Below, in pieces: positions 11,318 through 21,739 of a stretch of DNA of 64,000 nt. The notes below the pieces were generated by a model. The model made no database searches. It saw nothing but the letters and a program-made list of their open reading frames with translations, and was not told where the DNA came from. Origin of the DNA: Craspedostauros australis (Eukaryota; Bacillariophyta; Bacillariophyceae; Mastogloiales; Achnanthaceae). The DNA is taken from positions 2,356,001-2,420,000 of the forward strand of contig JAMXDE010000010.1 in the NCBI GenBank assembly GCA_026770025.1, given 5' to 3'. Both the position numbers and the translations under genes were made by a program. The first letter of the stretch is position 1. Each line of letters begins with the position of its first letter.

Positions 11318-12697
11318 CTACGCCGGCGCCATCTTGAGCTGCTCTTCGAGCAACTTGAGTTCGTTGGCCTTCTTGGCAAGCGCGGTCTGCAAATCGGTGA
11401 CATCGTGCGTGCTGACGTCCATGCCCCCGTTACCGGCGACGATCTCGTTGCCATCCTCATCCTCAATGATGATCTCCTCGACGTACTCTTCTTCGTCGTC
11501 GTCGTCGATTTCTTCCTCGTCCGTGTAGTACTCCTCCTCGTACTCGGGCGCGGCCGCCCGCTGTTCGCGTTCGCGGCGCATCTTGACCCACGCCGGTTCG
11601 TTGTCGTTGTTGGCCGGTGCTGGTGGTGGAGGTGGACGCGACTTGAGGCGGTTCGGTGACAGCTGGTCTTCGAGTTTGGGCTTGTCTTGCGGTGGCGGAG
11701 ATGTCGGTGCTTCCGTGTCCGTATCGACGGAAGCGTCGTCGCCGCTGCTGTCAGATTTGTTGGGCTTCCTCTTCTCGACCTTCCTCCGTCGCACGCGCTT
11801 GACGAATCGGCCGATGCTGTCGTCCTTGTTGTTTTCGTTGTTGGTGTCGTCCTTGTTGTTGTCGGCGTCTTCTACATCATCGGCATTGGTGTCCTTGGTG
11901 TCCTCGGCGGGCTTTGGATCATCGTCGTTGTCATCCGCACCTGCAGCTACCGCGACTGTAGGTGCTGTGGCCACAGAAGGCTTGTCGTCCGCCGGGGCTT
12001 CCTTGGTCGGTGACGGCGTCTTTGGTTGCGGCTTGTCCTCGGCAGCGGCGGAGTCCTCCTGAATGGAGTTGTTGACGTCGCCGTTGCCACGAAAGGTCTT
12101 GTCGCTGTACTTGCCTTTGCGAATGGCGCTGCCCGTCGACGTGGATCTGAGCTTGATCTTGGTCCACGATGGCTTGGACCAGGTCATGTCCTTGTCGCCG
12201 TACTGCGGCGTGGAGAGGCCGGACTGGCCAGGACCGTCAGCAGCAGCACCGCCGCTCGACGACGCATGAATGCCGCCGGGCCGGCTGCGCAGTTTCTTGG
12301 TCTGGTACTCGGGACCCGTCTTGGCGTTCTGCTGGCCGTACTGTCCTGGTTGGTACCCCCGCGGCGTGTGGCCTGCCTTGAATTGCCGGCCATCCACGGC
12401 CGCGTCGACGGCGGACTTCCATTGCGAGGTTCCGCGGGTGTATCCACCGCGGCCTTGCCGGGCAGTTACAGATGAAGGAGAAGCAGACGCATCTTGGTGA
12501 TCGCGCTGGGCATTGTCGTCCTGCATGGCCAATTCGGCGAACATGCGCGCCTCCTTCTCCTCCTCGTCGCGTTTGCGCTCGTCTTCCTCGAGGTCCAGCA
12601 CGTTGTGCGGCGTGATCTCCATCCACCACAGCGGTATCCTGGCGGCGCCGCGCGGCAGCGGTCGCTCGTCCTTCGATTCTTCGGTCGTTGCGGCCAT
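11318..12697 (-). CDS. Acidic/basic low-complexity protein with Trp-Lys motifs
   Basis: I do not recognise this 459-residue protein. ATG 12697 sits in a CACCATGG context; the longer frame upstream has no ATG. The N-terminus has an IPLWWMEITPHNVLDLEEDERKR block with a short acidic helix. The middle is Gly/Gln/Ser-rich with MTWSKPSWTKIKLRS. Lys-rich, Asp/Glu-rich and Pro-rich tracts follow, then PAWVKMRREREQR, an extreme Glu/Asp run, and a C-terminal helix (DLQTALAKKANELKLLEEQLK) that could form a coiled coil. W-x-K motifs recall the RSWxVK module of the minus-strand genes further right, but homology is not demonstrated. Composition suggests a disordered, possibly scaffold-like protein. Confidence 0.8.
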   Translation of the reverse strand: MAATTEESKDERPLPRGAARIPLWWMEITPHNVLDLEEDERKRDEEEKEARMFAELAMQDDNAQRDHQDASASPSSVTARQGRGGYTRGTSQWKSAVDAAVDGRQFKAGHTPRGYQPGQYGQQNAKTGPEYQTKKLRSRPGGIHASSSGGAAADGPGQSGLSTPQYGDKDMTWSKPSWTKIKLRSTSTGSAIRKGKYSDKTFRGNGDVNNSIQEDSAAAEDKPQPKTPSPTKEAPADDKPSVATAPTVAVAAGADDNDDDPKPAEDTKDTNADDVEDADNNKDDTNNENNKDDSIGRFVKRVRRRKVEKRKPNKSDSSGDDASVDTDTEAPTSPPPQDKPKLEDQLSPNRLKSRPPPPPAPANNDNEPAWVKMRREREQRAAAPEYEEEYYTDEEEIDDDDEEEYVEEIIIEDEDGNEIVAGNGGMDVSTHDVTDLQTALAKKANELKLLEEQLKMAPA

Positions 12698-13666
12698 GGT
12701 GACAGTGTTGTCGGTGCTGCTGATGCTGACAGTGGGGCAGCTTGGGTTCTGTCGCTTCAAATGCGGCGAAGCAGGATCTTGTTTGGAGACAATGGTGGAT
12801 GCCTTCTGGGGCTCTGATGCACGCTCAGCACAAGAGAACAGTGCTGCTGATCGTCTTCAGAGGGCTTCTCTCCTTGATGCGTTTCACAGGTCGCACATGT
12901 GTCGCTATGATCCGCCTTTGCCCGATCTCAATCACACACGCAGACAGACACACGCAGAGAGGTGTCGCTGATTCGTGCTCGCCCACAGAGCGTTAGGATC
13001 AAAGACAGAGAAAGGAGAAACTCGACACAACCCAGATCATGACTTTCTGAAGCTCTCTGTGACAACTCCGACACCAAAAGTCACAATCCGAAGTGACAAA
13101 ATCATCCGTTTCCTATCCCAAATTTTCACGTTTCCGTTCTTCCCAAAAATGACCATCGTATCTTTGCGGATGGAATGACTGACGGTTCCAAACAAGACAC
13201 AACCGCCTGTTCCTTTGATCTTGGTACAAGTACGCGCACCGATACGTGCACGAATGCCCGCCATAGCAGTCCAAGGAAGATAGGTAAGAGAGCGGATTCA
13301 GAGCATGAAGGCCACGGAGCGTCATGGCCATACGTACCCAAGTTATTCCTTTTCATATTTATTATACGATCGATGGACCTGCAATACCCAAGCCCCCAAG
13401 ACGGAAATACACGTTTGGTCTCCTTATCAAGAGGATAGTTGAGGATAGATCATGGCTCTATCCGCAGCTGCATCTTGCCTCTCCACAATCATTCGTTCAA
13501 ATAACTCTAGTTATGAATCATGTGTCATTAGAGTAGTCTTCATCGCACCACGCCCCATTCATGTCAGCTCACTTCAATTCACTTCGTTGCACACATGCAT
13601 TTAACATTCGTACAGTGATCGATGTCTCCCTCTCTTTCTCTTCACCCGCTCTCTGAATTAAAGATC
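12698..13666. other. Intergenic, promoter of the gene at 11318-12697
   Basis: 969 bases between two minus-strand genes, containing the upstream region of the left gene and the 3' flank of the right one. No supported gene or repeat was seen. Confidence 0.45.
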
Positions 13667-16600
13667 TCAGGCCACGAAGTTCGGATGCAAGTGAATACCG
13701 CACTGCGTGGCGGCATCGATGATCTGGTAGCACTTAGAGATGTCGAACATGTCCTTGCCGTTCACGGTGCTCCGCAGGCTGGTCTCCATCGACACCCAAA
13801 CCGGCTTACCGTCCCTTGCCTTCAGGATGCTCTGGAACGTCATCTTCGTCATCGACCGTCCGCCCAATCCGATCCCGCCGGCGTAACCAATGTGGTACTT
13901 GCTGCGCGGCGGCGGCTTCTTCCAACCGTCCGCCATCACGCCGCGACCCTTCGATTCGTCCACCAGCATCGTCACGTTGTACGGCAGCTTCTTGCCACCG
14001 ACCGCCAGCATCGCCTCCCACAGCGGCCGCGTCTCCTCGTTCTGCTGCACGATCAGCTCGATCTTGCGATGCTGCTGCGCGATCTTCAGCACGTTAGACG
14101 CGTACTTATCCATCTGGTACGTGTCGACGCCGTTAATGGCCGTCGCGTTGATCTGCACGCGCTGGAATCCCATATCCGGCAACCGCGACAGGAACGCATC
14201 GTCACCGCGCAGCAGATCGTCGACCAGCGATCCGCACAGGTGGGCGGCCAGCTTCATCTCGCCGCCGGACTTGCCCGCGACGGCCGACAGCTGCTGCATC
14301 CAATCCAACGAGGCGTACCGCGGCTGACCCATCTTGTCGGGCCGCAGCAGGACGGCCCATTCCACGAGCGGGTAGCACATGCTCAGGATGCCCAGCAATT
14401 TAGGGTCGACGGAGTCGTCGACGCTGCAGAATGTCAGCCGCCGCACAGACAGGTTCAGACCGCCGAACTCGTGGAATTCGTCCATGGCCTCTCTGTTCTC
14501 TTCCACGGTGTCGACGATCTCCGTGCTTTCCACCACTTCCGGTTCGTCCACCGGCTTTTCGTTGCCATGGAAGAAGTGCTTCATTGGCGCCTTCTTGCGT
14601 TTGACCGATGTTGTTGTTGTGGTGGTGACTGTTGATTTCGTGGTCGACGATGATGACGACGGGGGTGGCGCTCCTGTTGGCGGCAGGCGCGGTGGGCGTG
14701 GTGGCAGCCCTTCGATGGACTTTGGTGGACCAGCCCCCTTCGCGATGGTGTTGGATCGTCTTTGTTTTGGCGAAGCAAGAGAGTCGTCATCCATCCCATC
14801 ACTGCCCAGCTGTTCTGACTGCATCGCCTCGTAGAGTTCCGTGGACACTGTAACCTCGTCATCGTCGCCAACATCATCTTCGCATTCCACGTACGTGTAG
14901 TCATCTTCCGATACCACCGAACCTGTGCCATCGCCAGCGCCGTCTCCCCGAGATTCGGGTTTGGTCGGTAGTGCGCCGATTGTTTCCAGAACCCTTGGTG
15001 CCACGGCTGGCATTGGGGTTGGTGCGGGCACCGATGCCAGTTCCTCCGCAGGCGCCGGCTGTGCGTCAGCCTCAGGTTGAAGGTCGCGCTTAGCTGCTTC
15101 GCTCTCTTCTGCTGCTGCTGCTTCGCCTCCTGCACCATCTCCCTCATCTTTGTCTCCATCGGTTGGTGCAGCGCCTGCTGATTTTTTGTCAGGTGATGCT
15201 GGCATTGAATGCAATTCAGTGCGAGTCTCCTTATGCACCTCAACCTTGGTCTTGGTCGTTTCTTCCACCTTTTCTTCGCCGTCACCATTTCTATTTTCAT
15301 CGCCATTGGCCTTATCATCGGCATCCTCGTCTCCATCATCTGCGGGTGGCGGCTGGTCTTCAGCGAACGGGATGCTGGGCAACGACGTTGGCAGAATCTG
15401 GTCGTCATTCTTCTCAGTGTCGACGTCGGCGTCGCCCTCGCCATCACCGTTCTCGTCGTCAATATCCTTCTCCTCCTTCTCGTTCTCGTTCTTTTTATCA
15501 TCTGCATCTGCATCTGCATCATCGAGTCCATCCTTTTCGTTGTCACTGTTGGCACCGTTGGCCTCGATCGCTTCGGGAATACCATCGCCTGGACCACTGT
15601 CACCATTCGATGCTGGACCACTTGAGGATTTCTTTTTCGTCGTCGTGGTGGTCGTCGTCGTCGTGACGGTCGTATGGACCGTGATGGATGCCTTGACCGA
15701 ATCATCCTCGGTTCCTGGCTGTCCCGCTGAAACGAAAGACGGTGGAATCACAGGTTCCGTCCTTGCCGTGTTGATCGATTCATCATCATCCGTCGCATTC
15801 CCTCCGACACTGGCGCTCGATCCCGCCGTCTTCGACTTGCGCGGTCGCATGATGGGCTTGGATTTTCGGTTCCAAACCTCATCCGGATTAGCGCTGAGAT
15901 CCATGGGCATGGACCAGCGGCTGCCCTCTGTTTTGGTCTTCAATTCGCGCGGGGCCTTGGGTGGCAGTTTGGGTGGCTTCTTTTTGGGCGTTCTGGGCAC
16001 CTTCTTGGTGCCATCACTGCTGCCGCCCTTCGCAGCCTTCTTGGCCGCGGCATGCGATTCGGCCATGCGTGGTTTGGCGCTGATCGACTTCCACTCGAAT
16101 TTCTCCTTGCGGCTGCGCGGCGTGTCTTTCTCTACCGTGACAGTGGCGCTGTTGCGTTTGGCGGTCCTCGGTGTGGGTGGTGCGCCGTCGCCGTTGAGGC
16201 CATTCGATTTGCTGTCGTTGCCATCGCCAAGCTTCTTTCCGGGCGATTGAGATCTTGCCTTGGCCGCACGCGGCGACGGAGAATCTCCGTTATCCTCCGT
16301 CAATTTGCCCTTGCTGTCATTGTTGCTCTCGCCCTTTGGCTTGGGCGGCGGCGTCGATGAAGATTCGAGATCGTCCAAATCCAACTTGGGCAACGAGCTG
16401 TTGCTATCCGACTTTCTGGATTTGGTCTTGATCTTGCGCGACGGCGTGTAGTTGCCCTTATCGGGCGACTTGCCCTCCGTCTTCTTCTTCTTCATCTTCT
16501 TCGTCTGCTTCTTCTTCGCCGAGCCCGGGGGATTGGCCGCGCGCAGCCTGCCGGGACTTTCGGGCAGATCCGAAAAGCTCATCGAACCCCAGTTGCCGCT

Positions 16601-17875
16601 GACGTCGTAGTTCTTGCGGTTCTTGCGATTGGGCGTCGTCGGCGCTTGTTGCACGACGGGTTCGTCCGGCGCTTCCGACAGATCGCCGACCTCCAGCGAC
16701 TCCACGCTGTCATTTAAATTCGGTTCGGGTTTCTTCGGTGCTGGGTCTTCGACTGGCTTGGGCGGTTCCGGCTCCTTGACCTCCTCCGGCTGCGGCTCGG
16801 GCGGCGCCGGCTCCTTGGGCTTGGAATCGCGGGGCCGTTTCTTGGGATCGAACTCCTGACACTTGAGCATGATCTGGTACAGCCCCAGATCTTCCATGAC
16901 GGTGACGAACTGGCTGATGGATTCGTTGTACCACACCATGGCGCCCAGCAGCTTGTCGTCGCCGATATCGTCTATGCAGGTGTCCTTCAACCGCCGCAGA
17001 ATGTCGTTGCACACCGTGAGGCGCTCGTACTCCTGAAATCCGTCGCGCACGAGCACGGCGCCCATGTGGTACTTGCTGTAGCCGCACTGGTACTCGTCCT
17101 GCGTCGTGGGCGGCGCCAAGGCCCGGACGTCCTTGCCCGTGGCCTGCAGACCGACGCTGAGCTCGTTCATGTTGTTGCGCGCGCGCACCGAGACGCGGTC
17201 CGTGCTGAGGCTGCCGTCGTCGACGTGCGTCGCGGCGCGCTTGACGCGTTTGACGATGTTCTCCATGCGGTTGTCGCGGAAGGTCTGGTAGGCGGCCGAG
17301 GCTTCCTCCGATTTGGAGGAGTCGCCCAAGTAGGTCTCGAACTGGTTCAGGAACTCTTCCTTCCAGGTGTCGAACTGATCGAAAGAGTCGACGGCGTCGA
17401 GGCGGTCCAGCAGCTGGATGAGGACGGGGTCGCTCTTCAGGGGGTTGTTGGCCGAGCCGGAGAGCTTGCCGCCGCCGGAGGAACCGGCCACCTTTGGCTT
17501 GGGGCGGGAGGGTGCCAAGGGGGACTTCATGGTGGTTGTTGCGGGCCGTTCAGACACAGACGCAGGCGTGGATGGCGATTGCAACCTCCTGCGAAGCGAA
17601 GACCTGTTCCTGAACCCCAACCGCTTCGGAGTGGAGGGCGATGCGAGGGAGGAGAAGGAATCGACGTCGGACGATGCTGGGGACTGTGTGGGCGAGCACG
17701 AGAGTGAGCACGAGGATGACGATAGCCGCGTGCGTGTTGGCGACGATGGAGATGACACCCAGGGTGCGGCTTTTGTTCTCCTTGCTGGTGATCCTGCTGG
17801 CGTTGCAGCAGTTGCGGAGACTGTGGTAGTGGAGGTCTTCTTGGGTGTGACTCCTGTGAGAGGCATCGGCGTCAT
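13667..17875 (-). CDS. 1402-residue protein: helical domain plus TIM-barrel-like C-terminus
   Basis: ATG 17875 opens the full frame; an internal ATG at 17530 (ACCACCATG) is a plausible alternative. The N-terminus is Ser/Thr/Pro-rich. A helical domain of about 200 residues lies at about 17435-16850, with NPLK, GYSKYHMGAVLV, GFQEYER and MEDLGLYQIMLK. The same domain opens the gene at 62862. A long Lys/Ser/Pro and then Asp/Glu-rich disordered region follows (about 16850-14600). The last 270 residues (about 14480-13670) fold differently: PLVEWAVLLRPDKMGQPRY, AAHLCG, GYAGGIG and WVSMETSLRS...DMFD recall bacterial proteins related to phosphoribosylanthranilate isomerase-type barrels. Catalysis of the tryptophan-pathway step is not implied. 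No intron is needed. Confidence 0.8.
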   Translation of the reverse strand: MTPMPLTGVTPKKTSTTTVSATAATPAGSPARRTKAAPWVSSPSSPTRTRLSSSSCSLSCSPTQSPASSDVDSFSSLASPSTPKRLGFRNRSSLRRRLQSPSTPASVSERPATTTMKSPLAPSRPKPKVAGSSGGGKLSGSANNPLKSDPVLIQLLDRLDAVDSFDQFDTWKEEFLNQFETYLGDSSKSEEASAAYQTFRDNRMENIVKRVKRAATHVDDGSLSTDRVSVRARNNMNELSVGLQATGKDVRALAPPTTQDEYQCGYSKYHMGAVLVRDGFQEYERLTVCNDILRRLKDTCIDDIGDDKLLGAMVWYNESISQFVTVMEDLGLYQIMLKCQEFDPKKRPRDSKPKEPAPPEPQPEEVKEPEPPKPVEDPAPKKPEPNLNDSVESLEVGDLSEAPDEPVVQQAPTTPNRKNRKNYDVSGNWGSMSFSDLPESPGRLRAANPPGSAKKKQTKKMKKKKTEGKSPDKGNYTPSRKIKTKSRKSDSNSSLPKLDLDDLESSSTPPPKPKGESNNDSKGKLTEDNGDSPSPRAAKARSQSPGKKLGDGNDSKSNGLNGDGAPPTPRTAKRNSATVTVEKDTPRSRKEKFEWKSISAKPRMAESHAAAKKAAKGGSSDGTKKVPRTPKKKPPKLPPKAPRELKTKTEGSRWSMPMDLSANPDEVWNRKSKPIMRPRKSKTAGSSASVGGNATDDDESINTARTEPVIPPSFVSAGQPGTEDDSVKASITVHTTVTTTTTTTTTKKKSSSGPASNGDSGPGDGIPEAIEANGANSDNEKDGLDDADADADDKKNENEKEEKDIDDENGDGEGDADVDTEKNDDQILPTSLPSIPFAEDQPPPADDGDEDADDKANGDENRNGDGEEKVEETTKTKVEVHKETRTELHSMPASPDKKSAGAAPTDGDKDEGDGAGGEAAAAEESEAAKRDLQPEADAQPAPAEELASVPAPTPMPAVAPRVLETIGALPTKPESRGDGAGDGTGSVVSEDDYTYVECEDDVGDDDEVTVSTELYEAMQSEQLGSDGMDDDSLASPKQRRSNTIAKGAGPPKSIEGLPPRPPRLPPTGAPPPSSSSSTTKSTVTTTTTTSVKRKKAPMKHFFHGNEKPVDEPEVVESTEIVDTVEENREAMDEFHEFGGLNLSVRRLTFCSVDDSVDPKLLGILSMCYPLVEWAVLLRPDKMGQPRYASLDWMQQLSAVAGKSGGEMKLAAHLCGSLVDDLLRGDDAFLSRLPDMGFQRVQINATAINGVDTYQMDKYASNVLKIAQQHRKIELIVQQNEETRPLWEAMLAVGGKKLPYNVTMLVDESKGRGVMADGWKKPPPRSKYHIGYAGGIGLGGRSMTKMTFQSILKARDGKPVWVSMETSLRSTVNGKDMFDISKCYQIIDAATQCGIHLHPNFVA

Positions 17876-18754
17876 GGTCCTCCACTCTTCCACCACTGTT
17901 CACCCGGACACGAACGAGAAAGACGCAAATGGCGCGAGCGATCTTCTTTCCGCTCTCGCTTGATGACTGTCGCAGGCCGACTTGCGAAAAAGATATGAGC
18001 AATCCCTCCGCTCCTCTTTCGCCGGAAAGGTGAAAGCCAGACGACTGTCGATGCGAGACAGCACTGCCATTTCAATATATATGGTGGAGTGACACGTGCA
18101 ACCAAGACACTCGCCATGACTATTCAACTATGGACGCGACAGTTGACTGTGACAAATCTGGATGTGTCGCATCAAGAACAGTGACTTGAACCAAGATCGG
18201 GTCATGTTTTTGGGGTGCCCAAAAACACAATTGCCACATCCAGAAATGGGCAGAGCTTGTCTTCCTGATGTTGGTGTTGTCGTCATAGAAATCTGTCCAA
18301 CTCCACCACCAACAGACAGGTGTGGACAAAACGAACGAGAGAGAGATGACATGCACTTCCAGTTGCATGGTATTCTAATAGAATATTATACACGAGTATA
18401 AGTGCATGTTGTGGGTGGTGTGCACTTGCAGAGAGTGAGGTCGTCTCTCATGGAGTGGTATGATGGTGTTGCATGAAGTGTGTACCTACTGTTATGTTTT
18501 ATGTAATGTTGGGTGTGTCTTGTGAATGTACTGCACTTGTATGGTGCGACACCAGATGCAGGAGAAGATTTATTTGTCGGTGTCGTTGGATCACGGCGAG
18601 GGCACGCAAAAAAGATGACGTCGTTTCAGTCATCTTTTAGCCGTCTCATTTCCTTCAATCTGCCATTCGCAACACTGTGCTCCGCATACATGCCAATACT
18701 CTACGCATCATCTTCATCATGAGACGACGAATTGAGATTCGGAATGACCTGAAT
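17876..18754. other. Intergenic, promoter of the gene at 13667-17875
   Basis: 879 bases between two minus-strand genes. Open frames on both strands are short and without motifs. The first 200 bases show no stop in some frames and could hold extra N-terminal coding sequence, but no better ATG was found. Confidence 0.4.
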
Positions 18755-19072
18755 TTACGCAACCTTACGGCCTTGCTCCGAGCTGTCCACCAGATCTTCC
18801 GGATTCTTGGCCCTCCAGCTGCGTCGCGCGCGTCCCCCACTGCCGCTCAGCCATCCTGTGGGACGTTCCGCGCGCGATGGGCTCATGCACGTTTGCATCT
18901 TCTTGCGCGTGCTGATGGGTGGCGATACGGGCTGATCGTCGGCCGCCATCTTGGCCACCTCGTCGGGGATGTTGCTGGCCGAATGGCGTCGCGATGGGTC
19001 TGCTGCGGCCGGCAGGAACGCGGTGGGGCGTTGCGTTTCGGCTTGCCGGTCTGTCATGTTGAACGTGCTCAT
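18755..19072 (-). CDS. Small protein with single Trp module (RSW type)
   Basis: 105 residues from ATG 19072 (GACCATGA context); the frame extends further upstream but begins poorly. The first 60 residues are Pro/Ala/Ser-rich. The C-terminal part carries ERPTGWLSGSGGRARRSWRAK, a divergent copy of the module WxGG plus RSWxVK found in the genes at 20296-20559 and 38749-41343. All three are on the minus strand and, without the mobile elements, would be neighbours. Function is unknown. A second in-frame ATG lies a few codons after the first. Confidence 0.65.
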   Translation of the reverse strand: MSTFNMTDRQAETQRPTAFLPAAADPSRRHSASNIPDEVAKMAADDQPVSPPISTRKKMQTCMSPSRAERPTGWLSGSGGRARRSWRAKNPEDLVDSSEQGRKVA

Positions 19073-20204
19073 GGTCGGCTTGGATCGATTTGGTGTTGTG
19101 TAGTCGATGCTTACTTGATTCGGTATGTGTCGTGTTGGCTGTGTACAATTGGATCTCTGTGTAAGAAAACTATGGCATGAATGCCTCACTGTCACTTGCT
19201 AACAGCAGCGTGGTGACAGCGGTGTGGGCAGCAGTGGTGACAACGATGGTGAAGATTGTGTTGCAACGCCAGCTGTTGCTGCTGGATCTCATTCATCTCG
19301 CTTGCAGGTGTCGTTTGTGTGGGCTTCTGCAACGAGGATACTATCCGTGTGAACGATCACAGCGTGTGCACTTCCGAACCCAGAAGCTGGAGTGCTGAGC
19401 ATCAGCGAGCCTCTCCCTCCTCTTGGAGGTGTCAACGAGCATCCGCAGTGATGCTCATCCTTTCACGCATGGGTAGTTCGGGAATGGGCAAAGTATCAAT
19501 CTCTACATCGCGAGTCCTCGTTTGTCTTCGCGTGGCGGTGATTGACAGCCGCTCGGGAACAACGCTTCTCTGGGATGTTGTCGGAGGAGGTAGGTAGGTA
19601 TCAGTGCCCATCGTTCGCCATTGCCCATTGTCGACGTATCCCTCGTGAATGTGACAAAATCACAGCCCCTGGCAGGCGTGGTTGGCGCTTCCCGAGTGCG
19701 AAATCATGCGGCGCGGAACCGGCCATTGTGTCTGTAGCATTGATGTCACTGTCACCATTGCGTCAAAGGAGAGCTTCGGTCCCTTCGCAATGGTGGCACA
19801 CACAGGGCGCTGTTCGGATCCCCCATGCTGTTCTTTGTTCTCTGCTCCAGACCCTCGAACCTTGTGGCGGGCGTGGGGCAACTTCAGGAATCGGCAAGGC
19901 ACTTCAGCGCAAACACGGTAGTCATTCCCAAACTGCATTTCACCATAGCGCGCACGGCCGCTCTCAGCCTTTTCCTCATGCAATGGCTGCTGCTCTGACG
20001 GTGTGATCGCAGATACAGTTGTTATTGTTATTATTGTTACTATTACTTCTTGAGTGGACGTTTGTATCTGCTCCTGTTTACCAAGTGATGGGAATGGATG
20101 TTGCTTGTTTCCGGATGCAAAAGCAGCGGCCGCGGCATCCACCAAAATTGATTTCAGGTTCCTCTCATCTTCTTGTGGGAGTCCTCTCTTTGTCGTTATT
20201 TCCT
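19073..20204. other. Intergenic region between two Trp-module genes
   Basis: 1.1 kb upstream of the small gene at 18755-19072. Overlapping open frames on both strands are not supported by motif or start context. Nothing else is visible until the tetranucleotide tract at its right end. Confidence 0.4.
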
Positions 20205-20276
20205 TCTCCTTCCTTCCTTCCTTCCTTCCTTCCTTCCTTCCTTCCTTCCTTCCTTCCTTCCTTCCTTCCTTCCTTC
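20205..20276. repeat. (TTCC)n microsatellite
   Basis: About 17 nearly perfect TTCC/CCTT units end 19 bases before the stop codon of the gene at 20296-20559, so they fall in its presumed 3' untranslated region (GGAA repeats in the transcript). Confidence 0.95.
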
Positions 20277-20295
20277 GCTTGATGTCATCGCCCAC

Positions 20296-20559
20296 CTACA
20301 AGTCTTCCGGGATGACGGGCTTGCTCGACTTGACCTTCCAACTTCGTCGTGGCTTGGATCCTGTGGGGCTGCCACCCAGCCATTCATCGGAACGTCGATT
20401 CTCGTCCGTGGGGGTCGGCTTCCATTTCCGTGCCACGGCCTTCTTCTTGGGGCTTGGTGCCTGTCCTGATGATGGGAGGAAGTCATCTGGCACGCCCTTG
20501 TCGCCTTCGTACTGCTTCATGGTGTTCTTGTAGTGCTCCACATCCTTATCGTTCCACAT
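20296..20559 (-). CDS. 87-residue single Trp-module protein
   Basis: ATG 20559 is in a CACCATGTGG context. The protein is essentially one module: an acidic N-terminus with VPDDFLPSSG, then RKWKPTPTDENRRSDEWLGG and PRRSWKVK, ending in PVIPEDL. It aligns along most of its length with each of the four repeats of the protein at 38749-41343 (VDEYLPSAN, KKWTPKPTSENKRPDDWVGG, KKRSWTVK). It therefore looks like the minimal unit from which the four-repeat gene grew, or a reduced copy. Function is unknown. The transposon complex at 21113-38513 is inserted upstream of its start. Confidence 0.8.
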   Translation of the reverse strand: MWNDKDVEHYKNTMKQYEGDKGVPDDFLPSSGQAPSPKKKAVARKWKPTPTDENRRSDEWLGGSPTGSKPRRSWKVKSSKPVIPEDL

Positions 20560-21112
20560 GGTGATTGTTGTTGGTGATTGTTGTTTGGCTTGACTTGAGG
20601 TTGTGTTTGAGGTTGTTTGGTTTTTGCTTCTTTCGAATTGTGAGAGGAATGAGGAGATGCGTTGGGCGTTGGTGGTCGGTTACGGTTACGGCGGCGACTG
20701 TATCCGCAACAGAGGAGGCGCAGCTATCTCTGTCTCCGCCTGCGATCATCCGTATCGCATGCTGAGACAGACAGAATCGCAATTCTCATCACTATCCGAA
20801 CGGTGCTCCAAAGGGCAATACTCTACCCTCTCCAGACAGTTGTTTGGTCTTGTACAAGATCCACACCGGCACAAACATCGTTGGCAACGTCGCAGATACG
20901 GTCGAACGAACAGTGTCTGAAAGGGCATTGTCATCGAATTGGAAAACATCAATGAGGATAGGAACTTGGGCTGCGACCATGGTGTGTGCGTGTGCGAACT
21001 GCATAGGATTGTTCAAGCGAGGTGTCAGCGGGAAGAGAACTGAAGAAGCAGAAGGGGCCGAGAGGTCGGAGTTGGATTGGTCGGAATGTGTGGTGGCCTC
21101 ACAATTTCAACC
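20560..21112. other. Left host flank, upstream of the gene at 20296-20559
   Basis: 553 bases of host DNA between the single-module gene and the start of repeat A1. Open frames here are unsupported. It ends in ...TTCAACC directly before A1. Confidence 0.5.
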
Positions 21113-21662
21113 GGGTCACTTCTGGACATAATTGACTGGTTGATACAGACGACCCATACGACTCCAGGGCACCATTCACAGGAAGGAGACGGGACACGAC
21201 AGAAATGCGAGTCACCCACGCGACCCCGCAACAGAGACCCGTCGTAACGGTTATAACGGCCACACATGGGCCGATCGCTTAAGTAATGACACTTCGAACC
21301 ATGTGCGACAACGGTCATCTGATGGCAATGCGGAGCTCACAAAATGAACGACTGCGGCGACAAAATCGAAACACAAACGAAAATTCGAGAACACGGAATG
21401 CACTATCTTGAGTAGCATTACAAACCCGCCAAGAGAGACAGAATCGGATAGTGAAGCAGGATCAAGACCCGCTCCGAGCAAATGAGAAACAAAGGAGGCC
21501 AAACGCGAAGGATCGAGGAGCCCAAAACAGAAAGAGAGAAGAAGAGAAAGTAAACAACAAAGCAGAGAAGCGATGGGACAGCGACGATCGAATCACCCAC
21601 AATTTGGAAAAGACAACAGAATTGTCACACCTCCGCTTCGACGTACGCTTCCTTCAACGCTT
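21113..21662 (+). repeat. Split direct repeat A1
   Basis: 550 bp starting GGGTCACTTCTGG and ending CCTTCAACGCTT. I find no difference from A2 at 37748-38297. It precedes ORF1 by 77 bases and presumably includes the element's promoter. Confidence 0.95.
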
Positions 21663-21739
21663 GCTCAGGGGTAACCTAGCAGCCTTTAAACGAACACAAC
21701 ACTCTTCCACATCACCTTCGCCGTCTTCTCGCCATCACC

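Noticed and set aside
15150..16250. 366-residue plus-strand open frame
   Set aside because: Antisense shadow of the low-complexity acidic/Lys-rich middle of the gene at 13667-17875.
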